NCBI GenBank assembly: GCA_016866385.1 | Contig: VGMU01000016.1 | Coordinates: 1 to 46,074 of the forward strand | Length of the DNA stretch: 46,074 bases | Reading direction: 5' to 3' | Source: Bacteroidota bacterium | Lineage (GTDB): Bacteria > Bacteroidota > Bacteroidia > Cytophagales > Cyclobacteriaceae | Notes under the pieces: model-generated | Told to the model about the DNA's origin: nothing | The model's database searches: none | The model's input: only the letters and a program-made list of their open reading frames with translations | Part shown: positions 17,299-25,302 of the stretch, piece after piece | Numbering within the stretch: the stretch's first letter is position 1 | How the letters are laid out: each line of letters begins with the position of its first letter | Translations under genes and position numbers: made by a program

Positions 17299-18294
17299 CT
17301 ATTCGTTCTCTTCCTCTCCAAAAAGCGTTTGAAGGGCTACTGCATCGATATGTTTTTCTTCCTGCAGAAATTTTTCAAAACTATCTGTACTCCCATGGGT
17401 AAGGTAGACTTTTTCAGCTTGAGTAGCTTCTATAGCGGCCACCAATCCCTTCCAATCCGCATGGTCAGACAGCACAAAACCCCTATCCACCGACCTTCGC
17501 CTTCGGATCCCACGGACCTGCATCCAACCGGAACAGTTCCCAGTCCGGTACGGTGCAAATTTGCTCATCCAGGGCGTTCCCATGGCAGCAGGTGGAGCCA
17601 AAATGAGTGCTCCTTGGTATCTAGATTTAGGAATATCTTGACTTACCTTGGGCACTTCCCTTAGCGCTAAGCCATTGGCTAAGAGGGCCTGGTTGGTTGA
17701 CCAAATCGATCCATGTACAAAAATTTCCCCTTGCGATGGATCCAAATGCTGCAAAATACGCTGCGCTTTACCCAAAGAATAGGCAAATAAGATGGTATTG
17801 AATCCTTGGGATGCGTTGGCTTTCCACCAAGCATTGATTTCACCAAAAACCTTGGATTGAGGCTCCCAACTGTAAATAGGAAGTCCAAAGGTACATTCGG
17901 ACACAAACTCATGGCATTTGATAGGTTCAAATGGGGTAGCTATTCCATCTTCCTCCACTTTGTAATCTCCACTCACTACTGCCACCTTGCCTTGGTATTC
18001 CAACCGAACCTGGGCCGATCCAGGAATATGCCCAGCAGGATGAAGGGAAAGTTGCACCCCCTGGAGTTGGATCCCTTGTCCATATTCAAGCGTTTGGATA
18101 GAAATGTCTGATCCAAGCCTTAGCTTCATGACTTCTTTAGATTGCTCATGAGCCAGGTAATGGCTCATGCCCCTACGGGCATGGTCCGCATGGGCATGGG
18201 TGACCACGGCCTTGTCAACAGGCCTCCAAGGATCTATAAATATTCCTGCTGGTGGACAAAAAAGACCATGATCGGTGAGTTCAAGAAGGTTCAT
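17299..18294 (-). CDS. Ligase-associated DNA exonuclease (metallo-beta-lactamase/beta-CASP fold)
   Basis: The 331-residue protein has the motifs of the RNase J/SNM1-like exonuclease that usually accompanies an ATP-dependent DNA ligase: THAHADHARRG near residues 32-42, HPAGHIPGSAQ, VVSGDYKVEEDG, the beta-CASP part (SECTFGLPIY, LFAYSLGKAQRI) and VLSDHADW, followed by YLTHGS. The metal ligands are in place. Its role is expected to be 3' end processing in DNA repair with the ligase and a Lhr-like helicase. Neither of those partners is beside it here; the neighbours are guaA and a flavin reductase, so the gene is separated from its usual cluster. The family call is strong. Confidence 0.88.
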   Translation of the reverse strand: MNLLELTDHGLFCPPAGIFIDPWRPVDKAVVTHAHADHARRGMSHYLAHEQSKEVMKLRLGSDISIQTLEYGQGIQLQGVQLSLHPAGHIPGSAQVRLEYQGKVAVVSGDYKVEEDGIATPFEPIKCHEFVSECTFGLPIYSWEPQSKVFGEINAWWKANASQGFNTILFAYSLGKAQRILQHLDPSQGEIFVHGSIWSTNQALLANGLALREVPKVSQDIPKSRYQGALILAPPAAMGTPWMSKFAPYRTGNCSGWMQVRGIRRRRSVDRGFVLSDHADWKGLVAAIEATQAEKVYLTHGSTDSFEKFLQEEKHIDAVALQTLFGEEENE

Positions 18295-18330
18295 TTCCTA
18301 TGCATTTCCATCTATCGAAATGAAGATATG

Positions 18331-18957
18331 CTAAATTTCTTCAGGAAAAATCCTTGGCTTGGCATAAGACCAGCGAGCTATTTTTTTTCCTCTATGGTAT
18401 TCGTCTAGTCCCGAAACGGAGACGGTCTCCAATGCATTTAAATCCAAGGACCCGTCGGACCTAAGCCCATGTTCGGCAACAAACACATGATCAATTTGAG
18501 CAATTACCAAAACGGTTTGATTCACCTCTAAGGTCTGGGCCTGAACTAGGGTGCAAGCGAGTTGAACGGGACTCCTTGCTACAAAGGGGGCTGGCCAATC
18601 GGCCCTATATTCTTCAGCTAATCCGGTACCTTCAAACTCACTACCCTCCCACCGGCCTGAAGTCCAATGGGCACGGACATGCCAATCGGGTAGAACGTGG
18701 TTTAAGGTAAACACTTGGGTGTCAAGAATATTTTCCAAACTATCTCTTTTCACACTCTGAGGCCTAAAAAGAACTCCTATCAATGGCGGAGAAGCACCTA
18801 TATGCAAAACTTGGGAAAAAAGAGCAAGATTGGTTACTCCAAGCTTACTTTTGGTACCCATCAAATGCAGGGGTTTGTACCCAGGCAAGGCATTGATTAG
18901 ATTTTTCCTGTAGGCAGGATCAAGTGTGAGAATTTGCTCAAAATCAAAATGGCGCAT
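18331..18957 (-). CDS. Flavin reductase family protein (FMN-binding split barrel)
   Basis: The product is 208 residues with a flavin-reductase-like FMN-binding barrel: an N-terminal region (YRKNLINALPGYKPLHLMGT), a segment T-N-L-A-L-F-S and SPPLIGVLFRPQSVKRDS, which place the FMN phosphate loop, and FTLNHVL further on. Related proteins reduce or carry FMN for oxidoreductase reactions; no partner monooxygenase is nearby and the substrate is unknown. Its ATG overlaps the stop of the preceding small hypothetical by one base, and it is followed by the exonuclease after 36 bases, so these three minus-strand genes probably form an operon. Confidence 0.8.
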   Translation of the reverse strand: MRHFDFEQILTLDPAYRKNLINALPGYKPLHLMGTKSKLGVTNLALFSQVLHIGASPPLIGVLFRPQSVKRDSLENILDTQVFTLNHVLPDWHVRAHWTSGRWEGSEFEGTGLAEEYRADWPAPFVARSPVQLACTLVQAQTLEVNQTVLVIAQIDHVFVAEHGLRSDGSLDLNALETVSVSGLDEYHRGKKIARWSYAKPRIFPEEI

Positions 18958-19400
18958 TAACTCAAGATGGCCTCCTCTATGGTATCACAGTAGGCAATGT
19001 CCAACTGATCAATGATATGGTTAGGGTGATGGGCCAAAATTTGCTCCTTGGCTACCTGAACCATTTTTTCAAACCACTTTTCTGCAGGAAGAATTTTCCG
19101 GTGAGTTTTTACCCCATGAGCCAGCATTTCCCTTTTCCAATGGATAAAATACCACTCCATAGTAGGCTGGTGAAACGCTCGAAGGGCACGTTTGTCAAAA
19201 ATAAATTTTTCAAACCCTCCTTGCTTTACCAAATCACCTATTACACCAAAGATATCTTTAAAGTCTTCGATGGGGACGTAATCCGTAAGCAATTCGCAAA
19301 TGACTATTTTCTTATTTCTACCTACCCAAACTCTGGCATAGCGCTGCTCAAAAGCTACATCAAAGTCCATGATTCCAGAAGCCTGCAAAATTTCGTTCAT
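18957..19400 (-). CDS. Hypothetical protein, possibly STAS/SpoIIAA-like
   Basis: The 147-residue soluble protein has an alternating strand-helix pattern: YARVWVGRNKKIVICELLTDYVPIEDF..., GFEKFIFDKRALRAFHQPTM, then HPNHIIDQLDIAYCDTIEEA. A strand, an exchange region and a central 'F-I-F-D-K-R-A' resembling the D-x-R loop of SpoIIAA/STAS-like proteins are suggestive only. There is no signal peptide, membrane helix or enzyme motif. The start at 19400 is the only ATG that keeps the pattern. Its stop overlaps the flavin reductase start, so translation is coupled. Function unknown. Confidence 0.7.
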   Translation of the reverse strand: MNEILQASGIMDFDVAFEQRYARVWVGRNKKIVICELLTDYVPIEDFKDIFGVIGDLVKQGGFEKFIFDKRALRAFHQPTMEWYFIHWKREMLAHGVKTHRKILPAEKWFEKMVQVAKEQILAHHPNHIIDQLDIAYCDTIEEAILS

Positions 19401-19417
19401 GGCTAGCTAAGGTGTGA

Positions 19418-19681
19418 TTAATAAATTGAGTTCCTGTTTTTTAAAGCTACTTGAGATACCTCCTCTTTTACTTCGGTTAATCGGATTTCTAGGTTGGAGG
19501 CATATTCCAAGGTAGTTCGCATCATCTCTTGCTGAGAGTTAATTTGCTCCTTGAGCCGAAGAAGTTCTTGATTGACTTCTGCCAATTGATGTTCATAATG
19601 CGCCTTAAGCCTTTCCTTCTCGAGTTGAACCTTTCTCAATTCCTCTTTGAAGAGTAGAAATGATTCAGGGGGTGTCTTCAT
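19418..19681 (-). CDS. Small coiled-coil hypothetical protein
   Basis: An 87-residue charged protein beginning MKTPPESFLLFKEELRKVQL and running almost entirely as heptad-rich helix (KERLKAHYEHQLAEVNQELL, LRLKEQINSQQEMM, LEIRLTEVKEEVSQ). It is a predicted coiled coil with no membrane segment. A GTG two codons upstream (19687) is an alternative start. It precedes the STAS-like hypothetical by 17 bases and so probably heads that minus-strand operon. I do not recognise a family. Confidence 0.65.
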   Translation of the reverse strand: MKTPPESFLLFKEELRKVQLEKERLKAHYEHQLAEVNQELLRLKEQINSQQEMMRTTLEYASNLEIRLTEVKEEVSQVALKNRNSIY

Positions 19682-19749
19682 ATTCACAATGCTTTCTTCT
19701 CGGGAACATACCCGCTGATAATACTAAATAGTATGCAAAAATGTTTAAA

Positions 19750-20433
19750 TTATTTTAAATGTGACAAACCTCCATCCACATGCAAAATTTGACCAGTAAT
19801 CCAGGAGGACTGAGGAGATAGCAAAAATAGGGCTACCTCTGCCCCATCAGAAGGGGTACCTACCCTGCCTAAGGGGTGTCTTTTGTCAGAGGCCTCTTTT
19901 TTTTCGGGACTCGAAAGCAAGGTGGCAGCAAGTGGCGTATCGGTAAGGGAAGGAGCTATGGCGTTTACCCTAATTTTATTTGGAGCCCATTCTGCAGCCA
20001 GGGATCTAGTCAATCCTTCAATAGCACCTTTGGCAGAAGCGATACTGGCATGAAAGCCCATGCCTGTCTGTACTGCAACCGTGCTAAAAAGTACTACCGA
20101 GGGGGAAGAGGATTGTTTTAACCCTTTAAAACAGGCTTGAAGTACCCTGACGGCTCCGTAAAAATTGACCTGCATCTCACGATCAAAATCTTCTATAGCC
20201 AATCTATGGAAGGGCTTGAGCTGTATGGTTCCCGGACAATACACCAAGCCGTCAATTACCTCTGGAATTCCTGGGATTTCAGCAAAATCCACAGTAGTAT
20301 CCAACATGGTGGTTCCTTGTCCACTTTTAGAATACAAAAACAAATTTGCACCAGCCTGGCTTAATCCCGAAGCGATAGCTTTTCCTATACCGGAGTTTCC
20401 TCCTATAAGCATTATGTTCTTTCCCCTCATCAT
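19750..20433 (-). CDS. Short-chain dehydrogenase/reductase family protein lacking the catalytic tyrosine
   Basis: The 227-residue Rossmann protein has the nucleotide-binding GGNSGIG at 11-17, the conserved Asn90 (QVNFYGA), catalytic Ser117 (LFSTVA) and Lys135 in ASAKGAIEG, and the ending GQILHVDGG. The active-site Tyr of the Y-x-x-x-K motif is absent: position 131 is Ile in HASIASAK. A subgroup of SDRs has this substitution; catalysis may be altered or lost. It lies 144 bases downstream of folE, in the same direction, but a strong terminator (20492-20515) lies between, so it has its own transcript. A role as a sepiapterin-reductase-like enzyme beside PTPS and folE is possible but only inferred from context. 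Confidence 0.88.
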   Translation of the reverse strand: MMRGKNIMLIGGNSGIGKAIASGLSQAGANLFLYSKSGQGTTMLDTTVDFAEIPGIPEVIDGLVYCPGTIQLKPFHRLAIEDFDREMQVNFYGAVRVLQACFKGLKQSSSPSVVLFSTVAVQTGMGFHASIASAKGAIEGLTRSLAAEWAPNKIRVNAIAPSLTDTPLAATLLSSPEKKEASDKRHPLGRVGTPSDGAEVALFLLSPQSSWITGQILHVDGGLSHLK

Positions 20434-20491
20434 GAATCGTTTTTAGCTTAAATCAAAAAAGTGAGGATTTGTTTTTGTTGCCAATAAAAAA

Positions 20492-20515
20492 AAGCCCTAC
20501 GCTAGGGTAGGGCTT
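20492..20515 (-). terminator. Rho-independent terminator of the PTPS-folE operon
   Basis: AAGCCCTAC (20492-20500) and GTAGGGCTT (20507-20515) form a perfect 9-bp stem with a 6-base loop. On the minus strand it is followed by an eight-base T run, giving a strong terminator 63 bases after the folE stop. Confidence 0.88.
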
Positions 20516-20577
20516 GGAGTTGGTTTTGTTTACTTCCTTGTATTTGTGAGACTTAAGCCTTTTTAAGACGCTAAAAT

Positions 20578-21282
20578 CTATTTTTTCAAACTTAAATATT
20601 TTAAAAATTCTGTTCGACTTTGTTCATCCACTTCAAATTTCCCAGAGTAGAAAGAGGTCACGGTAGAACTGTTGGTATCGTTGACCCCACGAGAACTAAC
20701 ACACATGTGGTATGCATCCATGATTACGGCTACATCCTCGGTTCCCAATACTTCTTTAAGTTCATTGCCGATTTGCATGGTCAATCGCTCTTGCACCTGC
20801 GGACGCTTGGAAAAGTACTGAACGATTCTATTGATTTTTGAAAGACCTATCACATTCCCGTTAGAAATGTAGGCGACATGTGCTTTTCCATAAATGGGGA
20901 CAAAGTGATGTTCGCAATGAGAATGGAAAGTAATGTCCTTCTCTACCAACATTTCTTGGTATTTGTATTTGTTTTCAAAGAGTTTGGGTACAGGCTTATT
21001 TTTGGGATTAAGACCGGAAAACACTTCTTTGACATACATTTTTGCCACACGATGGGGAGTGCCACGAAGGCTGTCATCACTCAGGTCAAGACCTAGGATG
21101 TGCATGATTTCTTTGAAATGCTTTTCAATCAACTCAATTTTGAGTTCATCATCCATGACAAAGGCATCGTCGCGCAAAGGGGTCTGAAGGGAGGTGCCAA
21201 CATGCTCTTCTCCCAATTCATCAAAAGAGGCCCGGGTCAAATTAATTCCCATCGTATTCAACAAAGTTTCTTTCTGTTTCAT
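20578..21282 (-). CDS. folE: GTP cyclohydrolase I
   Basis: The 234-residue enzyme has the GCH I core: RGTPHRVAKMYVKEVFSGL near 73-91, the zinc and active-site segment SHCEHHFVPIYGKAHVAY (Cys123, His126), GLSKINRIV, QVQERLTMQI, and HMCVSSRGV with Cys194. It converts GTP to 7,8-dihydroneopterin triphosphate, the first step toward folate, queuosine or tetrahydrobiopterin. From the ATG at 21282 it overlaps the PTPS-like gene by 41 bases; a second ATG at 21252 would leave an 11-base overlap. Either way the two are translationally coupled. The N-terminal ~45 residues are less conserved, as in other members. Confidence 0.95.
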   Translation of the reverse strand: MKQKETLLNTMGINLTRASFDELGEEHVGTSLQTPLRDDAFVMDDELKIELIEKHFKEIMHILGLDLSDDSLRGTPHRVAKMYVKEVFSGLNPKNKPVPKLFENKYKYQEMLVEKDITFHSHCEHHFVPIYGKAHVAYISNGNVIGLSKINRIVQYFSKRPQVQERLTMQIGNELKEVLGTEDVAVIMDAYHMCVSSRGVNDTNSSTVTSFYSGKFEVDEQSRTEFLKYLSLKK

Positions 21283-21652
21283 AAAGTCGTACGATTAAAT
21301 CGTAATTCCGATCAATTTTTTCTCTCAAAATTTTCCAAATCACTACTGCAATATTTTCTGCAGAAGGAATGAGGGACTTAAATTCTTCGGTATCTAGGTT
21401 AAGGTTTTTATGGTCGAATTTTGACAATACCTGCTCTTTTATCAAATCACTGAGCACCTTCATGTCATATACGTACCCTGTCTCTGGATTCACTTCCCCC
21501 TTGAGCTGCACGATCAACTCGTAATTGTGTCCGTGGTAATTGGGATTGTTACATTTTCCAAATACCGCATCGTTTTTTTCATCAGTCCAAGCCGGATTAT
21601 ACAAACGGTGTGCGGCATTAAAATGTTCCTTGCGAAAAACAGCTACTTTCAT
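21242..21652 (-). CDS. 6-pyruvoyl-tetrahydropterin synthase family protein (PTPS / QueD-like)
   Basis: The 136-residue protein carries zinc ligands His15, His40 and His42 (FNAAHRL; NYHGHNY) and catalytic Cys34 in FGKCNNPN. The F-G-K-C-N-N-P-N-x-H-G-H-N-Y segment, FDHKNLNLD, PSAENIAVVIW and the final RLYETERNFVEY are closer to eukaryotic-type PTPS than to short QueD, where the Cys sits in C-x-x-x-H-G-H. The expected reaction is conversion of dihydroneopterin triphosphate to 6-pyruvoyl-tetrahydropterin, or to a queuosine precursor if it acts as QueD. It is upstream of and overlaps folE. No queC, queE or queF lies in the window. Confidence 0.88.
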   Translation of the reverse strand: MKVAVFRKEHFNAAHRLYNPAWTDEKNDAVFGKCNNPNYHGHNYELIVQLKGEVNPETGYVYDMKVLSDLIKEQVLSKFDHKNLNLDTEEFKSLIPSAENIAVVIWKILREKIDRNYDLIVRLYETERNFVEYDGN

Positions 21653-21915
21653 TAGGGTAAGAACCAGAAATTTAAATTTTTTGTTTAATAATTAATAGTT
21701 AATTCTTAAACAAAATACCAAATCCCTGCAGGTCAATCACTTAATTTATCAGTTGGTCACGAAAGTAGGCATTATCCCTAGCCCCCCAAAACAAAATGAA
21801 CTACCTTTTTTACGAAATAAAGTGCAAAATAGTTTATAAGAATAACTGAAAAAGGAACTCTTTACCTTTTTAGGTAGTTACCATCGTGTAAATCACCCTC
21901 ATCCTTCATTTCTAT

Positions 21916-22614
21916 ATGACCATAGGTACAGGATTTCTCCTTCCCATCATCTGGGCCTTAACTATTCTAGGATTGTCCCCCTCCTCTACAGCTGAATTTC
22001 CCACCTCTTCTCCCCTAGAGCACGCTGCTTCTATTTGGCAGCATTTGAGCAAATCCTATCCTGACCCGCCTTCTCTAGCTTCCATGAACCTTGCTCTTCA
22101 AGGCTACCGAGCTGTAAAAAATGACTTAGAAAATCCCTTACTCACCGTTATAGACTTTACTAGACCTTCTACCCAGAAGCGGTTATGGATTATCGATGTA
22201 GAAAAAAAACAAATACTTCTTCAAACAGTGGTTGCTCATGGGAAAAATTCTGGATTACTTATGGCAGAACACTTTTCTAACCGACCAGAATCGCATCAGA
22301 GTAGTTTGGGGTTTTTCAAAACTGCCGAAACCTATCAAGGAAAACATGGAGCTTCTTTGCGTCTGGATGGACTTGAAAAAGGAATCAACGATATGGCTAG
22401 ATCTAGAGCCATTGTTATTCATGGGGCTGACCATGCACGTGAAGAGGTGGCTAAGATTATGGGCAGACTGGGTAGAAGCTTTGGCTGCCCTGCCGTCCCC
22501 ACAGAAATTTCCTCCAAGCTTATTCAACTCATCAAAGAGGGTTCACTATTGTTTATCTATGGGAAAAATTACCCCTCAATTCCTCAGAATCCCCCTCCAC
22601 TAGTTTCTAAGTAG
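21916..22614 (+). CDS. Murein L,D-transpeptidase catalytic-domain protein (YkuD_2 type)
   Basis: The 232-residue product has a signal-peptide-like start (MTIGTGFLLPIIWALTILGL) and a YkuD_2-type catalytic region: LTVIDFTRPSTQKRLWIIDV, TVVAHGKNSG, HGASLRLDGLEKGIND, VIHGADHA and the nucleophile segment LGRSFGCPAVP. In this family the S-x-G-C-P-A Cys is catalytic. It would act in the periplasm on peptidoglycan. It converges on a second L,D-transpeptidase locus of a different (YcbB-like) type, and the two stop ends overlap by 15 bases. A possible -7 element TACCTTTT lies near 21863. The gene appears intact. Confidence 0.85.
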   Translation: MTIGTGFLLPIIWALTILGLSPSSTAEFPTSSPLEHAASIWQHLSKSYPDPPSLASMNLALQGYRAVKNDLENPLLTVIDFTRPSTQKRLWIIDVEKKQILLQTVVAHGKNSGLLMAEHFSNRPESHQSSLGFFKTAETYQGKHGASLRLDGLEKGINDMARSRAIVIHGADHAREEVAKIMGRLGRSFGCPAVPTEISSKLIQLIKEGSLLFIYGKNYPSIPQNPPPLVSK

Positions 22615-23349
22615 CTCCAAAAGGTAATTGTCACGACGGTACACATCGGGAAAAAAAAGAGGTCGACCATGCTCCTCCACCAAAAAAGTAAGGTAGAGAA
22701 TTGCAATAGGAATTGATGAATTCAAAGGAAAAATTTCTTCATGATCCAGATGCATGGCAGCTTCCATTTTCTCTTCTGTCCAGCCAGGATACCCTCTAAC
22801 TAGTATTTTCGCAAATTCTTTAGGATGCTGCATACGGATACACCCGTGGCTAAAGGTCCGCACTTCCGCATCAAAAAGATGCTTGGAGGGAGTATCATGA
22901 AGATAAACGTTGTTGGGGTTGGGAAACATAAATTTGACCAATCCCAGGGCATTGTCACTCCCTGGCTTTTGACGAATGAGGTAAGGAAAAGGTGAAGCAT
23001 ACCAATTTACTTGGGACAGGGGCACTGGACGTCCTGAAGAAGTGACAACTTCCATGTTATTCTTTTGCAAGTATCCACGGTTTTTACGAATGGCAGGTAA
23101 GGTTTCATTTTTTGCAATGGAGGGAGGAATATTCCAATACGGACTAAAAACCAAATAGCTAAGGCTAGCTGCAAAAATCGGAGTGGGTTGGGTCAATTTC
23201 CCTACGATAACCTTGGTGGAAAATAAGGTGTCCCGTGCACTGCGGTACACCAATCGGAAACTAGGAATATTCACCAGAACAGCTTCTTGGTCAAAATAAG
23301 AATCAGGTATCCATCGTAATCTTTCCAAATTGACGATAATCTTATCCAT
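22600..23349 (-). CDS. Catalytic half of a YcbB-like L,D-transpeptidase, separated by an in-frame TAG
   Basis: This 249-residue frame starts MDKIIVNLERLRWIPDSYFD and carries the YkuD catalytic domain: VIVGKLTQPTPIF, FSPYWNIPPSIAKNE, FPNPNNVYLHDTP and SHGCIRMQHP with the nucleophile Cys. It matches the second half of periplasmic YcbB/LdtD-type enzymes, whose linker region reads I-x-x-N-L-E-R-x-R-W. The upstream frame (23350-24249) is in the same reading frame and ends with TAG directly before this ATG, so the pair is one gene split by a stop. Alone this half has no signal peptide and would remain in the cytoplasm unless readthrough supplies the N-terminus. Confidence 0.8.
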   Translation of the reverse strand: MDKIIVNLERLRWIPDSYFDQEAVLVNIPSFRLVYRSARDTLFSTKVIVGKLTQPTPIFAASLSYLVFSPYWNIPPSIAKNETLPAIRKNRGYLQKNNMEVVTSSGRPVPLSQVNWYASPFPYLIRQKPGSDNALGLVKFMFPNPNNVYLHDTPSKHLFDAEVRTFSHGCIRMQHPKEFAKILVRGYPGWTEEKMEAAMHLDHEEIFPLNSSIPIAILYLTFLVEEHGRPLFFPDVYRRDNYLLELLRN

Positions 23350-24249
23350 CTAGTGTTCAGGGGATTCATTCAATGTCTTTAATGTACCATTACCCAATAC
23401 TCCATCTTGGACTATACCTCTATCTTTTTGAAATCGAATGACTTGCTGAAATAAAGCAGAGTCGTATTCTTCTACCCCTGTTAGGGGACTATTTGTGGAA
23501 TATCCCCAAAATTTTAACCTTTCTCTCACTTCTTTCAAAAGAGGATTGGAATCTCCTGCCCTTATGGGCTTTGCTGTGGAAAGAGCTTTCCAAGCCGAGG
23601 GGTACCTTTGAGAAAGTTCTAGCAATTGCCTGTAGTAACGCTTACCTTTTTCATAACTTGGCGTATGTGGGTATAATCTTCTAAGGAGGGGGCCCAACTC
23701 TTGTTTTTGCCAAGCTTCCCAAAGGAGCATTTCGTAATCCATGGATACACTGGCCCTAGGGATAGACCATCTTAATTTTGACTGACTTGGATTTATTTTT
23801 CCAATATCTAAATCCTTTGCAAGAGCAAAGAAAGCATCCGTCAACAGGATGTCCAGTTGAGCCAGTTCTTGTACATCACCAGGATTAGTAACTGGCCCAA
23901 GGCTTTCAAATTTTTCAAAGGAGGCATCTATAGTTGTAAGATGGTAATCTTCTGGTTCTAAGCCATCTGCCTTGGATTGACGTAACTCATATCGAAATTC
24001 ATACGCCAAGGAACTGAGTTTTCCTTGCGAAGACCAAAGAGATAAAAATTGGTGCTGGGCATAAAAGGGATAAAGTTGGTCCACATGGATAAGCCTTCTA
24101 CCGAGCATGATTGCAGGCTGCACTTGCGTAGCCTTCTCCAGGGAAATCCGAATGGATTCCGTAATACTTTGAGCAGAAGTAGAATATAAGGCACTCCAAA
24201 CTGATCCAAAAACAAAAAAAAGAACAAACCAAGACTTAGAAAAAATCAT
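23350..24249 (-). CDS. N-terminal half of a YcbB-like L,D-transpeptidase (signal peptide, scaffold, PG-binding domain)
   Basis: The 299-residue frame begins with a signal peptide (SKSWFVLFFVFGSVWSALYS, cut near the AQS) followed by the scaffold domain (FYAQHQFLSLWSSQGKLSSL, DGLEPEDYHL, LDILLTDAFFALAKDLDIGK) and a peptidoglycan-binding domain (LRERLKFWGY-like segment, ALFQQVIRFQKDRGIVQDGV, LGNGTLKTLN). It ends NESPEH then TAG at 23350-23352, directly followed by ATG of the catalytic half in the same frame. By itself it would be an exported scaffold and wall-binding protein without a catalytic centre. A single base change (for example from CAG, AAG or GAG) explains the stop. Confidence 0.8.
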   Translation of the reverse strand: MIFSKSWFVLFFVFGSVWSALYSTSAQSITESIRISLEKATQVQPAIMLGRRLIHVDQLYPFYAQHQFLSLWSSQGKLSSLAYEFRYELRQSKADGLEPEDYHLTTIDASFEKFESLGPVTNPGDVQELAQLDILLTDAFFALAKDLDIGKINPSQSKLRWSIPRASVSMDYEMLLWEAWQKQELGPLLRRLYPHTPSYEKGKRYYRQLLELSQRYPSAWKALSTAKPIRAGDSNPLLKEVRERLKFWGYSTNSPLTGVEEYDSALFQQVIRFQKDRGIVQDGVLGNGTLKTLNESPEH

Positions 24250-24453
24250 AACAACCCTCCTTTTAGGAAATAATAAAAATGAATTAGGCCTTGAAAAAAT
24301 AATCTTGAAAATAAATCTATAGGGCGCCTAGGTACAACAACGGAAACTGGGATAGGGAAGGTTTAGAAAAGAAAAAAAATTACCTTTTCCCTTCCCCATT
24401 TTTTTAAAACAAATCACTTTTTCAAATTTTCCCTATTTGGAGGATTGCTTCTC

Positions 24454-25302
24454 TCATTCCACGGAAAAGTCTTGATAGGTCCTACCCAATTCCCAAGCTG
24501 ATTTGAGCATACCTAAAAAATCCCCCATTTTAGCTAAGGGGATCAAATTAGGTCCATCGCTTAGTGCTTTGCTAGGATCAGGGTGGGTTTCAATAAAAAA
24601 TCCATCGATGCCAGTAGCAGCTGCGGCCCTAGCTAAAATGGGGGCAAATTCACGCTGACCTCCACTACTTCCTCCTTGACCCCCAGGCTGTTGTACGGAG
24701 TGCGTAATATCAAATACTACTGGGGCAAATTGCCGCATAATGGGCAGGCCTCGCATGTCTACGACCAAATTATGGTATCCTAGGGTAAATCCACGCTCCG
24801 TCAAACAGACATGGGAATTACCCGTTGATCTCACTTTAGAGACTGCATAATTCATATCTTCGGGAGCCATAAACTGCCCTCTTTTTATTTTTACTGCCTT
24901 ACCTGTTTGGCCAGCTGCGAGCAAAAGGTCTGTTTGTCTACAAAGAAAGGCGGGTATTTGTAAGACATCCACCACCTCGGCCACTTCAGCAGCTTGATGA
25001 GATTCATGGATGTCTGTTACCAAAGGCACATCCAATGCCTTGCCTACGCGCTGCAAGACTTCCAAAGAAGCATCCATGCCAATGCTGCGAAAGGACTGAG
25101 AAGAGGTCCTATTGGCTTTATCAAAAGAAGCCTTAAATACATAGGAAAAGCCATGCTGCTCGGCCCAAGCTTTTACCTTGGTCCCAATTTCTAAGCAGAT
25201 ATCGAAACTTTCTACAGCACAAGGTCCAGAGAACAGCACTGGTTTTTCAGCGCCTAAGACCACCCCTTCTCGAATGGTCATGGTATGGGTAGTTCGATTC
25301 AT
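24454..25302 (-). CDS. kdsA: 3-deoxy-8-phosphooctulonate synthase (Kdo-8-phosphate synthase)
   Basis: The 282-residue TIM-barrel enzyme shows KdsA motifs: [10 protein letters not shown] near residues 23-32, [65 protein letters not shown] and FIETHPDP. It condenses phosphoenolpyruvate with arabinose-5-phosphate to give Kdo-8-phosphate for lipopolysaccharide inner core in the cytoplasm. It overlaps kdsC by four bases at its start, so the two successive pathway steps are coupled. Downstream 24250-24453 is AT-rich with only a weak imperfect hairpin. It is a clear marker of a Gram-negative outer membrane. Confidence 0.96.
   Translation of the reverse strand: MNRTTHTMTIREGVVLGAEKPVLFSGPCAVESFDICLEIGTKVKAWAEQHGFSYVFKASFDKANRTSSQSFRSIGMDASLEVLQRVGKALDVPLVTDIHESHQAAEVAEVVDVLQIPAFLCRQTDLLLAAGQTGKAVKIKRGQFMAPEDMNYAVSKVRSTGNSHVCLTERGFTLGYHNLVVDMRGLPIMRQFAPVVFDITHSVQQPGGQGGSSGGQREFAPILARAAAATGIDGFFIETHPDPSKALSDGPNLIPLAKMGDFLGMLKSAWELGRTYQDFSVE

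Noticed and set aside
24355..24397. Hairpin downstream of kdsA as a terminator.
   Set aside because: The stem is imperfect with a loop of about 28 bases. Too weak to call.
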